Source: an uncultured Pirellulaceae bacterium
Lineage (GTDB): Bacteria; Planctomycetota; Planctomycetia; Pirellulales; Pirellulaceae
DNA length: 64,000 nucleotides
Reading direction: 5' to 3'
NCBI GenBank assembly: GCA_937921995.1
Contig: CAKZVF010000065.1
Coordinates: forward strand, 62,001 to 126,000
In this document: positions 43,854 to 54,118 of the stretch, piece by piece
How the letters are laid out: each line of letters begins with the position of its first letter
Position numbering within the stretch: position 1 is the first letter of the stretch
Notes under the pieces: generated by a model
The model's input: only the letters and a program-made list of their open reading frames with translations
What the model was told of the DNA's origin: nothing
Database searches by the model: none
Program-made: the position numbers and the translations under genes

Positions 43854-46258
43854 TTCTTACTCCTGAATCTGAATGGCTTGCTTAAAACAATTCCTTCAAC
43901 GATCTCCGAAAACCGATAGTCCGATGGTTCCGCGTTTCGAACGATTTTTCGCACCGCCGGCCCGTCGGAAGCTTCAACAGAGCGTCCCAATCCGAACGTC
44001 ATCAATTTTTCGGTGACGGTCATCGCGAAAACTTCCGGACGCTCAAGTATACCTTGTTCCAGCTGCGAAACGTTATCGATTTCTTTTCCGTCAGGCATCG
44101 TGCCCGAGGAATCCACGCTTATTTCGCCCTCATAGTCTCTCCATCGACCAACCGCATCGTAGTTTTCCAGTGCAAATCCAATCGGATCCATCAAATCATG
44201 ACACGCCGCGCACGCGGGGTTCTCTCGATGTTGCGCCAGCCGCTGGCGTACCGACGTCGCGGCGAGCGTACTGTTTTCCTTGAGATTGGGCACGTCCGGC
44301 GGAGGCGGTGGGGCAGGGGTGCCCAGCAAATTCTCTAGCACCCAGTTTCCACGAATCGTCGGCGCGGTGCGCGTGGCGTACGAGGTGACCATGAGGATGC
44401 TGCCATGTCGAAGGATACCGCCGCGCCGACTATCGCGTGGCAAGTCGACTTTGCGGAAGTGGCTGCCAGTGACGTTTGGAATTCCGTAGTGCGTGGCCAA
44501 TCGCTGGTTCAGAAATGTGAAGTCCGAATCGATCAGATCCAGCACCGACGCATTCGCTTTGACGATGTGCCGAAACAAATGTTCCGTTTCGGCGCGGAAG
44601 GACTGTCGCAAGTTGTCGTCGAAGTCAGGAAAGAGTCGCAAGTCGGGGCGAATAGAATCAAGGTTCCGCAGATACAACCATTGCGACGCAAAATTTTTGA
44701 TCAAGGATTCCGAGCGCGGGTCGTCCAACATCTGTCGAACCTGTTGTCTGAGAACCTCGTCAGACAATAGTTGATTCGACTGAGCCAATTCGAGCAATTC
44801 TTCATCGGGAAGGCTGCTCCATAAGAAGTAGGACAGACGCGTCGCAAGTTCGAATGCGCTGATCTGAAAACTCGCGCCCGAATCAAGTTCCTCCGGCGAT
44901 TGCTCGATGCGAAAGAGGAAGTTCGGATTCACTAAAATCGACGCCGTCGCGAACTCGATCGCCGATTCGAAGCCGTCGCGCGGCAACGATTGTTCAAACA
45001 ACCGCATCGGCGTGGTGAAATCGTCTTCGCCAACCGATCGCCGGTAGGCACGGCGCATCAGATTGCCCAGCACCGTCCGCGCGGCCTGCGTTTGTTGGTT
45101 CTGCTGCGGCAACTGATCCGCGTAGTCGCCCAACAACTTCTTGCGGCTGGGCGTTGCGCCGACCTTGCTTTCAGACAGCGGGCCAATCAACGAAACTTGA
45201 AACAAGGCTGGCGTTTGGCGCGGATGTCGGTGGCGGTTGAAACTGGCGTCAAAGGGCTGGCGTTTGATCGTGCGCAGAGACGCACTGTTGTGAGGAAACG
45301 TTACGATGATCTCATGTGTGCCCGGCGTGATCTCAAATCGCGTGTTCAGATGAGCGTCAGATTTTGAGTAATCGCGGTAGTCTTGCCGGTTCTTGTGCTT
45401 GGGCGGTGGCGTTAATGGAAATCGCTTGATCAGTTTGCCATCCAGCAGAACGTCGATGTCGTGAGGTTGGTCCAAACCTTCCACCTTCTCATCGCGATCA
45501 CGGGTCAGCTTCAGTTCGATCTCGTACTGTCCGCCGCGGGGGAATTGCCGAGTGAATTTTGTGCCGCCGCGCGAACCGAATGGCAAACCTTCGACGTGAG
45601 TTTCTTGCGTCCGGTCAGCGGGAATGCGGACTGTCAGGCCGGTGGGACCACCGTCGCTGCCGCCAATCGCGGCGCGGCTGATCGATTCGGCGGCGCTGAG
45701 GTAGCGATTGAGCAACAGAGGCGACAGGCCTTCGACGGTGATGTTGTCAAAACCATGGCTGGAAGGGTCTTCTGGAAGAAACTCGGACGCATCAATTTCA
45801 ACCGCCAGCAGATCACGGATCGAATTCTGATACTCCGTCCTTGTCAGCCGCCGAATCGTTCCGCCCGAACTGTATCTTGGAAACTCCGACTGACGCTGCT
45901 CCAGCAGATGGCCCAAAGCAGAAACAGCTTTTTGGGTTTCTTGAACGTCAGGTTGAAAAGCGTCCGGCGGTGGCATTTGCCCGGCGGCAACCTTCTTCAG
46001 TATTTTCTCATAAGGACCCGCCGCGAAGTCTTGCGCGGCAAACGCGTCCGCACTGAATTCGAGCCCTTCGATATCAAATCCCAATTCAGGATCTGCTGAC
46101 CCGTGGCAGTCAAGACAATGGGCGGATACAAACTCGGATACGTTGGCGAGATTCTCTGTTCGCGCGGAAGCCGTTTGCTGACAGTGTGCGTTGGGTTGGT
46201 CAAGCGTTAGCGCCAACAACGGCAGGGCAAGCATCGTGATGATGTTGAGTCTGATCAT
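43850..46258 (-). CDS. DUF1592-type multi-domain protein with c-type haem motifs
   Basis: This protein has about 802 residues from the ATG at 46258, which opens a signal peptide (MLALPLLALTLDQPNAHCQ). The track start adds 59 residues without support. The first CxxCH (HCLDCHG) is a cytochrome-like motif near the N-terminus (PSD1 region). The middle has the DUF1587/DUF1595/DUF1592 segments (RRLTRTEYQNSIRDLL, FRIEQSPEELDSGASFQISAFELATRLSYFLWSSLPDEEL). DUF1588 and DUF1585 lie at the end (HGSILMVTSYATRTAPTIRGNWVLENLLG). A second CxxCH (ACAACHDLMDPIG) follows. A carbohydrate-binding-like part may be present (EIELKLTRDRDEKVEG). These proteins are periplasmic and of unknown activity. Confidence 0.95.
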   Translation of the reverse strand: MIRLNIITMLALPLLALTLDQPNAHCQQTASARTENLANVSEFVSAHCLDCHGSADPELGFDIEGLEFSADAFAAQDFAAGPYEKILKKVAAGQMPPPDAFQPDVQETQKAVSALGHLLEQRQSEFPRYSSGGTIRRLTRTEYQNSIRDLLAVEIDASEFLPEDPSSHGFDNITVEGLSPLLLNRYLSAAESISRAAIGGSDGGPTGLTVRIPADRTQETHVEGLPFGSRGGTKFTRQFPRGGQYEIELKLTRDRDEKVEGLDQPHDIDVLLDGKLIKRFPLTPPPKHKNRQDYRDYSKSDAHLNTRFEITPGTHEIIVTFPHNSASLRTIKRQPFDASFNRHRHPRQTPALFQVSLIGPLSESKVGATPSRKKLLGDYADQLPQQNQQTQAARTVLGNLMRRAYRRSVGEDDFTTPMRLFEQSLPRDGFESAIEFATASILVNPNFLFRIEQSPEELDSGASFQISAFELATRLSYFLWSSLPDEELLELAQSNQLLSDEVLRQQVRQMLDDPRSESLIKNFASQWLYLRNLDSIRPDLRLFPDFDDNLRQSFRAETEHLFRHIVKANASVLDLIDSDFTFLNQRLATHYGIPNVTGSHFRKVDLPRDSRRGGILRHGSILMVTSYATRTAPTIRGNWVLENLLGTPAPPPPPDVPNLKENSTLAATSVRQRLAQHRENPACAACHDLMDPIGFALENYDAVGRWRDYEGEISVDSSGTMPDGKEIDNVSQLEQGILERPEVFAMTVTEKLMTFGLGRSVEASDGPAVRKIVRNAEPSDYRFSEIVEGIVLSKPFRFRSKK

Positions 46259-46520
46259 GGGCTTGGTTTGTTCCCTGTGAAATTCCAAGAGCGAAGAGCT
46301 TAATCCCGAAGCAAAGGTTTCCGTCGCCCATTGGTAGCGGCACTGACCCCTTAATACTCGTTTATAACCAACAATTCCCTCGTTCGTCGCGGTCAATGCT
46401 CGAAATTTTTGCCCATCGAGCGAAACTGATCTCAATAGCGCTCGCTACGTCACTATCGGTTGCTCAAGGCGTCTATTAAAATTGTGGCTTAAATGGAAAT
46501 CGCTTAAAGGACGTCTCTTA

Positions 46521-48317
46521 ATGCAACACATTCGCAATTTTTGCATCATTGCCCACATCGACCATGGCAAATCGACGCTCGCCGACCGCTTAATCCAGAC
46601 CTGCGGCGGAGTGACTCAGCGCGAACTGCACGCCCAGATGCTCGATTCGATGGACATTGAACGCGAACGTGGTATCACGATCAAAAGCAACACGATCTCG
46701 CTGGACTACACAGCGCCCGACGGAAAGAAGTATCTGCTCAACCTCATCGACACCCCCGGACACGTCGATTTCTCCCACGAAGTCCGGCGGTCACTGATGG
46801 CGGGCGATGGTGCTCTGATCATCGTCGACGCGTCTCAGGGCGTTGAGGCTCAGACGGTCGCCAATCTGTTTTTGGCGATGGAGCACGATCTGGATTTGTT
46901 ACCGATCATCAATAAGATCGACCTCCCATCGGCCGACATTGATCGCGCCCAAATCGCGATCGAAGGTGAATTGGGGCTCGATCCATTCGAAGCCATCCCC
47001 GTTTCGGCCAAAACTGGCGAAGGCATAGAAGCGGTGCTCGAAGGAATCGTGGCAAAACTTCCACCGCCAACGGGTGATCCCAACGCACCGTTGAAAGCGC
47101 TGATCTTTGATGCTCACTTTGATAAGTACCGCGGTGTGATTTTGCAGTGCCGCGTCATGGAAGGCACGCTAAAGACCAAAGACACCATCCACTTCATGCA
47201 CGCCGATCGAGATTTCACGGTGGATGAGTTAGGCTATAACCAGTTGAAGCTGATGCCTAAGAGCCAATTGGCTGCCGGCGAGGTTGGCTATATTGTGGCG
47301 GGCGTGAAGAGCGTTCAAGATATCGAAATTGGGGACACGATCACGTTGGTCAATAATCCTGCCGCTGAACCGATCCCCGGTTACCAAGAAGCGCGGCAAG
47401 TTGTGTTTTCGTCGATTTACCCGATGAGCACCGATCAATATGTTGACTTGACTAAGGCGTTGGAGAAACTTGCAATCAACGATGCCGCGCTGACGTTTGA
47501 AAAGGATTCGTCGGCAGCGCTTGGGTTTGGTTTTCGCTGTGGATTTCTTGGGCTGCTTCATTTGGATGTTATTCAGGAACGACTGCAAAGAGAATTCGAC
47601 ATCGGGTTGGTCATTTCAGCTCCGTCGGTCAGCTATAAACTGACGCTTAAAGACGGTAAAGAATTGGAAGTCGACAACCCCAGTTACTGGCCTGATCCGA
47701 TGTCGATTGAGTCCGTGACCGAGCCATATATTAAGGCTTCGATTCTGACGCCCGAAGAAAACGTCGGCCCCGTGATGGAGTTGTGTCGCGAACATCGCTC
47801 GGACAGCCAGACGATCAATTACCTTTCGGCGGGACGGCTGGAAGTGATCAGCGAAATGCCATTGGGTGAAGTCCTTTTTGATTTCTATGGCAAACTAAAG
47901 ATGATCACGCGTGGATACGGATCGTTTGACTATGACCCAATCGAATATCGTAAAACCGACGTTGTTAAAGTTGATATTTTGGTCAACAAGGAGCCCGTCG
48001 ATACGCTATCGTATTTGGTCCATCGGGACAAAGCCCGCGATCGGGCTTTGCATTACTGTGAACGCTTGGCCAAAGAGATTCCTCGCCATCAGTTTAAAAT
48101 CCCCGTCCAAGGCGTGATTGGCGGCACCGTGATCGCGCGATCAACGATCGCACCGTTCCGCAAAGATGTGACAGCGAAACTGTACGGTGGCGACGTGACG
48201 CGGAAGAAAAAGTTGCTGGAGAAGCAGAAAAAGGGTAAGGCCAAGATGAAACAATTCGGTTCGGTGAACATTCCGCAGAAGGCGTTTGTGTCAGTTCTTC
48301 GCGCCGATCAAGATTAG
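46521..48317 (+). CDS. lepA: Elongation factor 4 (LepA)
   Basis: This 598-residue GTPase back-translocates or monitors the ribosome in the model bacteria studied. It starts at the ATG at 46521 (MQHIRNFCIIAHIDHGKST), with AAAGGA upstream; the track start at 46482 is 13 codons longer. P-loop AHIDHGKST, DTPGHVDF and NKIDLP are intact. The later EF-G-like domains and the LepA-specific C-terminal domain (TAKLYGGDVTRKKKLLEKQ) complete the family length of about 600. Confidence 0.98.
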   Translation: MQHIRNFCIIAHIDHGKSTLADRLIQTCGGVTQRELHAQMLDSMDIERERGITIKSNTISLDYTAPDGKKYLLNLIDTPGHVDFSHEVRRSLMAGDGALIIVDASQGVEAQTVANLFLAMEHDLDLLPIINKIDLPSADIDRAQIAIEGELGLDPFEAIPVSAKTGEGIEAVLEGIVAKLPPPTGDPNAPLKALIFDAHFDKYRGVILQCRVMEGTLKTKDTIHFMHADRDFTVDELGYNQLKLMPKSQLAAGEVGYIVAGVKSVQDIEIGDTITLVNNPAAEPIPGYQEARQVVFSSIYPMSTDQYVDLTKALEKLAINDAALTFEKDSSAALGFGFRCGFLGLLHLDVIQERLQREFDIGLVISAPSVSYKLTLKDGKELEVDNPSYWPDPMSIESVTEPYIKASILTPEENVGPVMELCREHRSDSQTINYLSAGRLEVISEMPLGEVLFDFYGKLKMITRGYGSFDYDPIEYRKTDVVKVDILVNKEPVDTLSYLVHRDKARDRALHYCERLAKEIPRHQFKIPVQGVIGGTVIARSTIAPFRKDVTAKLYGGDVTRKKKLLEKQKKGKAKMKQFGSVNIPQKAFVSVLRADQD

Positions 48318-48389
48318 TCTCTTCGGGACGGTTCTCGCGGGCCGTTGCTCAGTGTGAAACAGAAACGTTGCAATCCTAATGCGGAATGA

Positions 48390-49103
48390 ATGAAGAAGCT
48401 TGCACCAATATTTTCGCTTCTGGTCGTTTTTTGGGCCAACTGCGTTTTCGCACAAGGTCGGCAGAACTTTGAGATTGTGATTTCTGGTGAGATTGCCTCA
48501 AAGCTTGAGCCGGGATCCAGCATCAGCGCCGGCACAACCGGTAGCGGCAAGGTCCCACCCTGCGGGTTGACGACGACCATCGAAGCCTTGCCAATGCAAC
48601 TCCCGGCAAAACATTTCGGAGGGCGATGGGTTCAACTTACTTTCGGCTCACCTCATCCACGAGAAAAGCTGTTCTCGATCCTGTTGTCGCCAGATCTGTT
48701 TGACAAACCTCGCAAGATTAATGTGCGTTTAGCAAAACCAACTCCCACCATCAGGCCGTTCTGGGGTGGCCGCGAGCTAAAGTATACACCCAGCATTACA
48801 AAACGAATGTCGTATCGGGACTTGCCAAACTGGGATGCCAAGACGGAACGGCTTGTCCCCGCAAAATCTCCTCCCGTTCTAAAAATGTCCGACAGTACCG
48901 GTAACTTAATTCTCAGCCAAGAAATGGGAGACGGGTGCATGGGGGCGAAATGGTTTACCAGATTGAAGGATGTGTCAGCAAACGATAAACCGCATACATT
49001 TATCTTCTCAGTGCTCTACGAATCTGGCGGGCTTTTTGAACCAATTGAGACCAACTTAAGGTTCGAGTACGACCCTGAACTTCATGGTAAACCTTTTCCC
49101 TGA
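48390..49103 (+). CDS. Secreted hypothetical protein
   Basis: This protein of 237 residues has a clean signal peptide (LAPIFSLLVVFWANCVFAQ). The rest is soluble and beta-rich, with no membrane segment and no recognised domain. Two Cys (PPCGL and GDGCMGA) could pair. It starts 73 bp after lepA. Function unknown. Confidence 0.7.
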   Translation: MKKLAPIFSLLVVFWANCVFAQGRQNFEIVISGEIASKLEPGSSISAGTTGSGKVPPCGLTTTIEALPMQLPAKHFGGRWVQLTFGSPHPREKLFSILLSPDLFDKPRKINVRLAKPTPTIRPFWGGRELKYTPSITKRMSYRDLPNWDAKTERLVPAKSPPVLKMSDSTGNLILSQEMGDGCMGAKWFTRLKDVSANDKPHTFIFSVLYESGGLFEPIETNLRFEYDPELHGKPFP

Positions 49104-49124
49104 GTCACAAAGTTCGATGACGAG

Positions 49125-49661
49125 TCATGAAGCGATCATCGACGCCAATTTTTCAACGGTCGCGTAGTTTCTTGCGGTCGCAGCCACACATAATTTTCGT
49201 TCAACCGAGGACGCCAGTTTCGATTTTCCAAACCCCTCAGGAGCGTGAAGGTAGAAAACGCGACCGATCAATTCGAATTGCTCCGAGTCCACCGCGAGTT
49301 TGCCAATGCTTTTAAGGCAATCCGAGCTCGGTTCTGCGTCAAGGAAGAAGAAATGCAGCGTCTTCGGCTGAGAGATGGCCGACGGAAACGGATTGTTTGA
49401 AATCGCGTCGCGCAACTGTTGCTCCGGCAGCAGAATCAAGTTTGGGCGAAAACCAAAATCATGATCAATCTGGTCAATCACTTTCTTATGTAGTGTCTTG
49501 TTGTTTTTGATTCTCGAATTGAAAACGACGTTCCCGCTTTGGATATAGGTCTGGACCCGAGAGCAAGAGATAGATTCCAATGACTGCTTCAACTTAGCCA
49601 TCGGCATAACGTTTCTTCCCCCGACGTTGATGCCGCGTAAAAGAGCGATCCAAGTTGGCAT
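49125..49661 (-). CDS. DUF1697 family protein
   Basis: This 178-residue cytoplasmic protein opens with WIALLRGINVGGRNVMPMAKLKQ and continues with VQTYIQSGNVVFNS, the DUF1697 signature. The fold of solved family members is two alpha/beta ferredoxin-like halves; the biochemical role is unknown. The first half is well conserved and the C-terminus is shorter. It is isolated from its neighbours and converges with the secreted gene upstream at 49103. Confidence 0.9.
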   Translation of the reverse strand: MPTWIALLRGINVGGRNVMPMAKLKQSLESISCSRVQTYIQSGNVVFNSRIKNNKTLHKKVIDQIDHDFGFRPNLILLPEQQLRDAISNNPFPSAISQPKTLHFFFLDAEPSSDCLKSIGKLAVDSEQFELIGRVFYLHAPEGFGKSKLASSVERKLCVAATARNYATVEKLASMIAS

Positions 49662-49741
49662 GTTAGAATCCTTGTTCGTTAAGAATTGATTTTGTATGGC
49701 GGTAAATTGAACTGATCGCTCTGGCCGTAAATTTTAATGAA

Positions 49742-51127
49742 ATGATTTTGATGCACGACAGCTTTGAAACAAGATGCAAACTTTTCGCAATCTGCCTGCT
49801 GCTTTTCGCGACACTGCCAGCAACGATGCTAAATGGTCAACAAACCAGCGCTGCATCAGCAACGAAGGACTGGCCAAGGTTTCTTGGTGCTAACATCGAC
49901 GGCATTTCTCCAGCAACTGGAATCTTGAGAGATTGGTCTGATGGAAAACTGGAACTGCTTTGGCAAAAGGATCTCGGAGAAGGGTATTCGATGTGTTCGG
50001 TCGCGGATGGACTGGCTTATCAGTTTGACAAATCCGATGGCAAGGGACGATTGCGATGCATTGATGCCTCCACGGGTGAAACTCAATGGAAGTTCGAATA
50101 CGAATCAAACTATCGCGACATGTACGGGTATGACACCGGTCCGCGATCAAGCCCGTTGATTGATGGCGATCGAATCTACCTTTTCGGCGTTGAAGGCATG
50201 CTGATCTGCGTGGATAAAAATACTCATGAGGCAATCTGGCAAGTCGACACGGCAGAGAAATTTGGTGTGGTGCAAAATTTCTTTGGCGTGGCAAGCTCTC
50301 CGGTGATCTACGAAGACAAACTGCTGGTGATGATCGGTGGTTCTCCACCAGAATCGCAAGACGTCCCGCCGGGGCAGCTGGATCGCGTGAAGCCCAACGG
50401 TTCAGCCGTCGTTGCGTTTGATAAACTTACCGGGGCCGTCATCTACGAAACGGGCGATGATTTGGCCAGTTATACCTCGTTGACTTGGATGGGCGATGGA
50501 GACGAGCGATTGCTGTTAACGTGGGCGCGAGACAATCTTTGGGGGATCGAGCCGGGGCAGGGCGGTGTGAAATTCAAGTTTCCTTATCGCTCGAAGAAAC
50601 TGGAAAGTGTTAACGCCATGACGCCCGTTTCGGTGGGTAACCAGATATTTCTGTCGGAGTGCTATGAGAATGGTTCAGCGCTGCTGGAATTTAAAGACGG
50701 CAAAGTTGAAGCGCGATGGCGTGACGTTGGCAAAAGGAAGAAAGCAATGCAGTCACATTGGTGCACGCCCGTCATCTCAGACGGTTTTCTTTATGGCTGC
50801 AGTGGCCGCAATTCAGGGTCTGCCGAACTGCGATGTATTGAAATGAGCACCGGTGAAGTGCAGTGGTCACAATCCGGCTTCAATCGTTGCTCAGCGCTGC
50901 TGATCGACGATCATTTAATCGTCGTCGGCGAACGCGGGCGGCTCGCGCTGGTGAAGGCCGATCCGGAGAAGTTCGAATTGGTTACCGAAAGGCTGCCGGA
51001 CGAACAATTGAAATTCGTCCCGAATTGCTGGTCCGCGCCGGTGGTGGCTGGTGGCCGACTGTTTGTTCGAGGCGGGAAAAAACTGGCCTGTTTTCAATTG
51101 ATTCCAATTGAACAAGATCGCGAATAG
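49742..51127 (+). CDS. Secreted PQQ-like beta-propeller protein
   Basis: This 461-residue protein has a signal peptide (FAICLLLFATLPATMLNGQQ) and a WPRFLG motif that starts many planctomycete propellers. The blades hold repeated motifs: GETQWKFEYE, THEAIWQVDT, GEVQWSQSG. The family ranges from BamB-type scaffolds to quinoprotein dehydrogenases; the catalytic Asp/Ca2+ pattern of the latter was not recognised. An ATG at 49751 is an alternative start. It is not in an obvious operon. Confidence 0.88.
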   Translation: MILMHDSFETRCKLFAICLLLFATLPATMLNGQQTSAASATKDWPRFLGANIDGISPATGILRDWSDGKLELLWQKDLGEGYSMCSVADGLAYQFDKSDGKGRLRCIDASTGETQWKFEYESNYRDMYGYDTGPRSSPLIDGDRIYLFGVEGMLICVDKNTHEAIWQVDTAEKFGVVQNFFGVASSPVIYEDKLLVMIGGSPPESQDVPPGQLDRVKPNGSAVVAFDKLTGAVIYETGDDLASYTSLTWMGDGDERLLLTWARDNLWGIEPGQGGVKFKFPYRSKKLESVNAMTPVSVGNQIFLSECYENGSALLEFKDGKVEARWRDVGKRKKAMQSHWCTPVISDGFLYGCSGRNSGSAELRCIEMSTGEVQWSQSGFNRCSALLIDDHLIVVGERGRLALVKADPEKFELVTERLPDEQLKFVPNCWSAPVVAGGRLFVRGGKKLACFQLIPIEQDRE

Positions 51128-51398
51128 ACGGCCGAGGATGTGGGTGACTGTTTACGCATGTCGTAGAGCATCTCCGAAGCGTTTGTCACCGAATGCTTAA
51201 ATTATAGCGCTCATTTTGTCGGCTTAAAATCCTATCAATCGGTAAGGATTTCCAATCTGATAACGCTAGCGTTTGATTGGGTGACGGCTGTTACGATTCT
51301 TTCCTTCAAACTAACGCGTCGCCAAAATAGAAGTCGATAGCGCTGCTATAAGGAATTGCATTTAGAACACCCCTAAGATATCTGCGCCGGATTCAGCG

Positions 51399-53783
51399 AT
51401 GTTGGATTTTTCTCAGCTTGAATTTTTTGCAGACACAAAACTTAATGCGGTGGATTCAGCGGTCGATCGGCGAACGATCCTTAAATCCTGTCTGCCGGCA
51501 ACTCTCCTTTGCCTTGGATTATTCAATCGCTTCGGGGCAAAGTCGCAAGAGTTAGAGATTCCCGACGATCCACTTTCCATCGTCCGGGCCAAACGCCTTC
51601 CGGCGCTGACCGCAATGGTGAACGCTCAAGTGGATGTGCTGTGGTGCGGCAGCCATCACTGCCGCGACAATGTCGGCGAAATCGTCGAAGATATACTCGT
51701 CTACATGTCGTATCTGCCGAAACGGATCCAGCAAGGCAGCAACATGGCGTTGTTGTGGCTGGATACCTATGCGGTCAAACACACCGGTCGCCGGCTGCAT
51801 AAACTATCGCCGACGCGTATCAGACAACTTCTCAACCAAGGCGAAATTGCTCGCCGGTCGCCGATGTCTCCCCCACTGATTCTTTGGGAGAATGACCATC
51901 TGCTTCACCTGGCCGCCAGCGGAGTGTTCATGCTGGGCCGGATGGTGATCTTTTCTCGCCAGCCGGCCAGAGGGCTAATTGGATTCAGTTGGTCCAAGCC
52001 CTGCGAGAATGCGGATAACTTAGTCTCAGTCCCCAAGCCACCGCTGGCGGATCTTTGTCAAAAGTATGACGTCTGCATTATCGGAAGCGGCGCGGGTGGC
52101 GCTACGGTGGCCCAACGACTTACAGCGGCCGGAAAACGAGTTTTGATTATCGACACCGGCGACTTTGTCAGCCCCGACGCGCTGATTAAAAAGCTTCCTC
52201 AGCCCGATGGCAGCGTTAAACTAAGCCCGCCACGCAGTGACGAAGTCCTTTATCGGCTTTATAAAGATGCCGGTGCTCAGATTTCCGGAGGGCTGAGCAA
52301 CGTGAATTCAAAATTAGATCTGGCGCTGCCCAATCGCAGAAAGAAGATCGAGCCAAAGCAATCGGTCAACATCGTTCAGGCGCGCGTTTTCGGTGGTGGT
52401 CCTTATGTCAACAACGCCATTCATCTTCCAATTTCCGAGTCCGTTTACAATGAAAAATGGGCAGGCCGCCAACCGGCGGGACTGCCGTACGAGGCGTTCG
52501 CGGAGGTCATGTCAACGATTCAAGGTGAATTGGGCGTGAACACTAAGGTCACGAAAACCCAAATCAGCGACCGCAGCCTGCGGTTTCGCGCCGGCGCTGA
52601 AAACCTTGGGCAGGTCGTTCATCCTCTGCCGGTTGCGATTCGTGAATCCAGTGAGGGCTGCGGAAGCGACAATTCGGTCGACAGTTTCGGCGACCACATT
52701 GGAGGCATTCATCCCTATTCAGAAGATGGCCCAAACAGTTTTTTAGTCCAAGCGATGCACGGTCACACGCCAGCGAATGTGTCATACCGCACAACGGCCA
52801 ATAGAATCCAAATTTGCAGAGACGAATTTGGAGGCTTAAGCGTGACGGGTGTGGACGTCGAGCGTATTGAGGACAATGGTTGCACGACTACGGCGACGGT
52901 TTGTGCTGATGAATATGTCGTGACAACGGGTGTTGGTCAAACGACGCGACTGATTGGGCAAGGGCTAAGTTGTGGTGGGCTGAGCAACCGGCATATTGGA
53001 CAGCGTCTCACGGCAAATGTGGGTTCGGTCGTTTATGCGATGTATGACAAACCCATTTGGCCGTCCAACAGTGGCAATCCCGAACCGGGCGTCACGCAGT
53101 GTTATCTGGTTGATGAAAGATGGGTGGAACGCGACGGCAAAGTCGTTAAAGAACCGGCGCTAGAAAATTGGTTTCATTTTCCAGGCACCGTGGCGGTCGC
53201 GCTATGCGGTTGGTTTCAGGAATTCGCTTGTGCGATGAAGAAGTTTAATCATCTTTCCATGGCCGGCATCGTTGTACCCACCAAAGTTCGTTGCAGCAAT
53301 TTTGCCGACCTCGATGGGAAAGTCCACCTTCAGCTTGATGACCAAGAGTTTGATTTGTTATTGCAAGGAATGCGTCGAATCGCTGAAATCTTTCTGGCAG
53401 CGCAGAAACCCGGCGATGGAGTCAGCCTCTACTTACCCACCAAATCCGTGTTGCTCAGGGACGGCTGTCCGTTTCGCGTGCGGACGATGGACGATTTTCA
53501 GTGGGCGATGTGCGAAATACGAAAACGCGGACCAGCCTTTGTTAGTCTGCTTTCGACTCATCCTCAGGGCGGGGTAAGTCTAGGCGATGTCGTTGACCCC
53601 CACACGTTCCAGGTAAAAACGGATTGCGATGAAAAGGTCCGCAATTTGACGGTCGCCGATGCGACCCTGTTTCCGGCCGGTTGTGAAATCAATCCACAAC
53701 TGACCACCAAAGCACTCGCAACGCTTGCGTCCAATCAAATCATTGATCGCACGACCGGCCAAACGGCATCCTTGGACAATTGA
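51399..53783 (+). CDS. GMC-family oxidoreductase with Tat-like N-terminus
   Basis: This protein of 794 residues is longer than most GMC oxidoreductases (about 550). The N-terminal 200 residues form an added domain with DRRTILKSCLPATLLCLGLF (Tat-like, with the Arg pair about 24 residues in). The FAD-binding YDVCIIGSGAGGATVAQRL starts near residue 225. The C-terminal GMC signature (STHPQGGVSLGDVVDPHTF and VADATLFPAGCEINPQLT) places the catalytic His region and the FAD contact, in a cholesterol-oxidase-like style. It oxidises an alcohol or sugar with FAD, substrate unknown. No cytochrome or small partner subunit adjoins it. Confidence 0.88.
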   Translation: MLDFSQLEFFADTKLNAVDSAVDRRTILKSCLPATLLCLGLFNRFGAKSQELEIPDDPLSIVRAKRLPALTAMVNAQVDVLWCGSHHCRDNVGEIVEDILVYMSYLPKRIQQGSNMALLWLDTYAVKHTGRRLHKLSPTRIRQLLNQGEIARRSPMSPPLILWENDHLLHLAASGVFMLGRMVIFSRQPARGLIGFSWSKPCENADNLVSVPKPPLADLCQKYDVCIIGSGAGGATVAQRLTAAGKRVLIIDTGDFVSPDALIKKLPQPDGSVKLSPPRSDEVLYRLYKDAGAQISGGLSNVNSKLDLALPNRRKKIEPKQSVNIVQARVFGGGPYVNNAIHLPISESVYNEKWAGRQPAGLPYEAFAEVMSTIQGELGVNTKVTKTQISDRSLRFRAGAENLGQVVHPLPVAIRESSEGCGSDNSVDSFGDHIGGIHPYSEDGPNSFLVQAMHGHTPANVSYRTTANRIQICRDEFGGLSVTGVDVERIEDNGCTTTATVCADEYVVTTGVGQTTRLIGQGLSCGGLSNRHIGQRLTANVGSVVYAMYDKPIWPSNSGNPEPGVTQCYLVDERWVERDGKVVKEPALENWFHFPGTVAVALCGWFQEFACAMKKFNHLSMAGIVVPTKVRCSNFADLDGKVHLQLDDQEFDLLLQGMRRIAEIFLAAQKPGDGVSLYLPTKSVLLRDGCPFRVRTMDDFQWAMCEIRKRGPAFVSLLSTHPQGGVSLGDVVDPHTFQVKTDCDEKVRNLTVADATLFPAGCEINPQLTTKALATLASNQIIDRTTGQTASLDN

Positions 53784-53863
53784 GTTGCCCAAATGCTTGT
53801 TCGCCACTATCTTTGCGTAACGCAGTTTTCAAACGCAAGTGATCTTTCTGAAAGCCGGAAGCG

Positions 53864-54118
53864 ATGAGCAATTTCCTTATTACGTCAATCGTCGGATCAA
53901 TTGTATTGACGTTGCTGCTGAATCTTTTGCCTCTTCTTTTCCCCAATCAAGCTGCAGGTCTTCAACGTAAAGTGCAAGAGCACGCCAGACGTTCGATCGA
54001 GCAACATGAAGACGAAAACCAGCCGATTGTGAAGGTGTTTTTCCCGTGGAAAGCAATGATCGTAATTTCGATCATCCTCACCGTGTTGGTGAACGTGATC
54101 AGCTATTTCGCTCGTTGA
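53864..54118 (+). CDS. Small two-span membrane protein
   Basis: This protein of 84 residues has two membrane spans: LITSIVGSIVLTLLLNLLPLLF and AMIVISIILTVLVNVISYF. A charged linker (QRKVQEHARRSIEQHEDENQ) joins them. Its codon use and start (ATG at 53864) look genuine. It sits 81 bp after the GMC gene and could be its membrane partner, but no family is recognised. Confidence 0.65.
   Translation: MSNFLITSIVGSIVLTLLLNLLPLLFPNQAAGLQRKVQEHARRSIEQHEDENQPIVKVFFPWKAMIVISIILTVLVNVISYFAR

Noticed and set aside
51262-51273. Perfect 12-bp palindrome AACGCTAGCGTT upstream of the GMC gene
   Set aside because: It could be an operator, but one short palindrome in about 270 bp is too weak to call.
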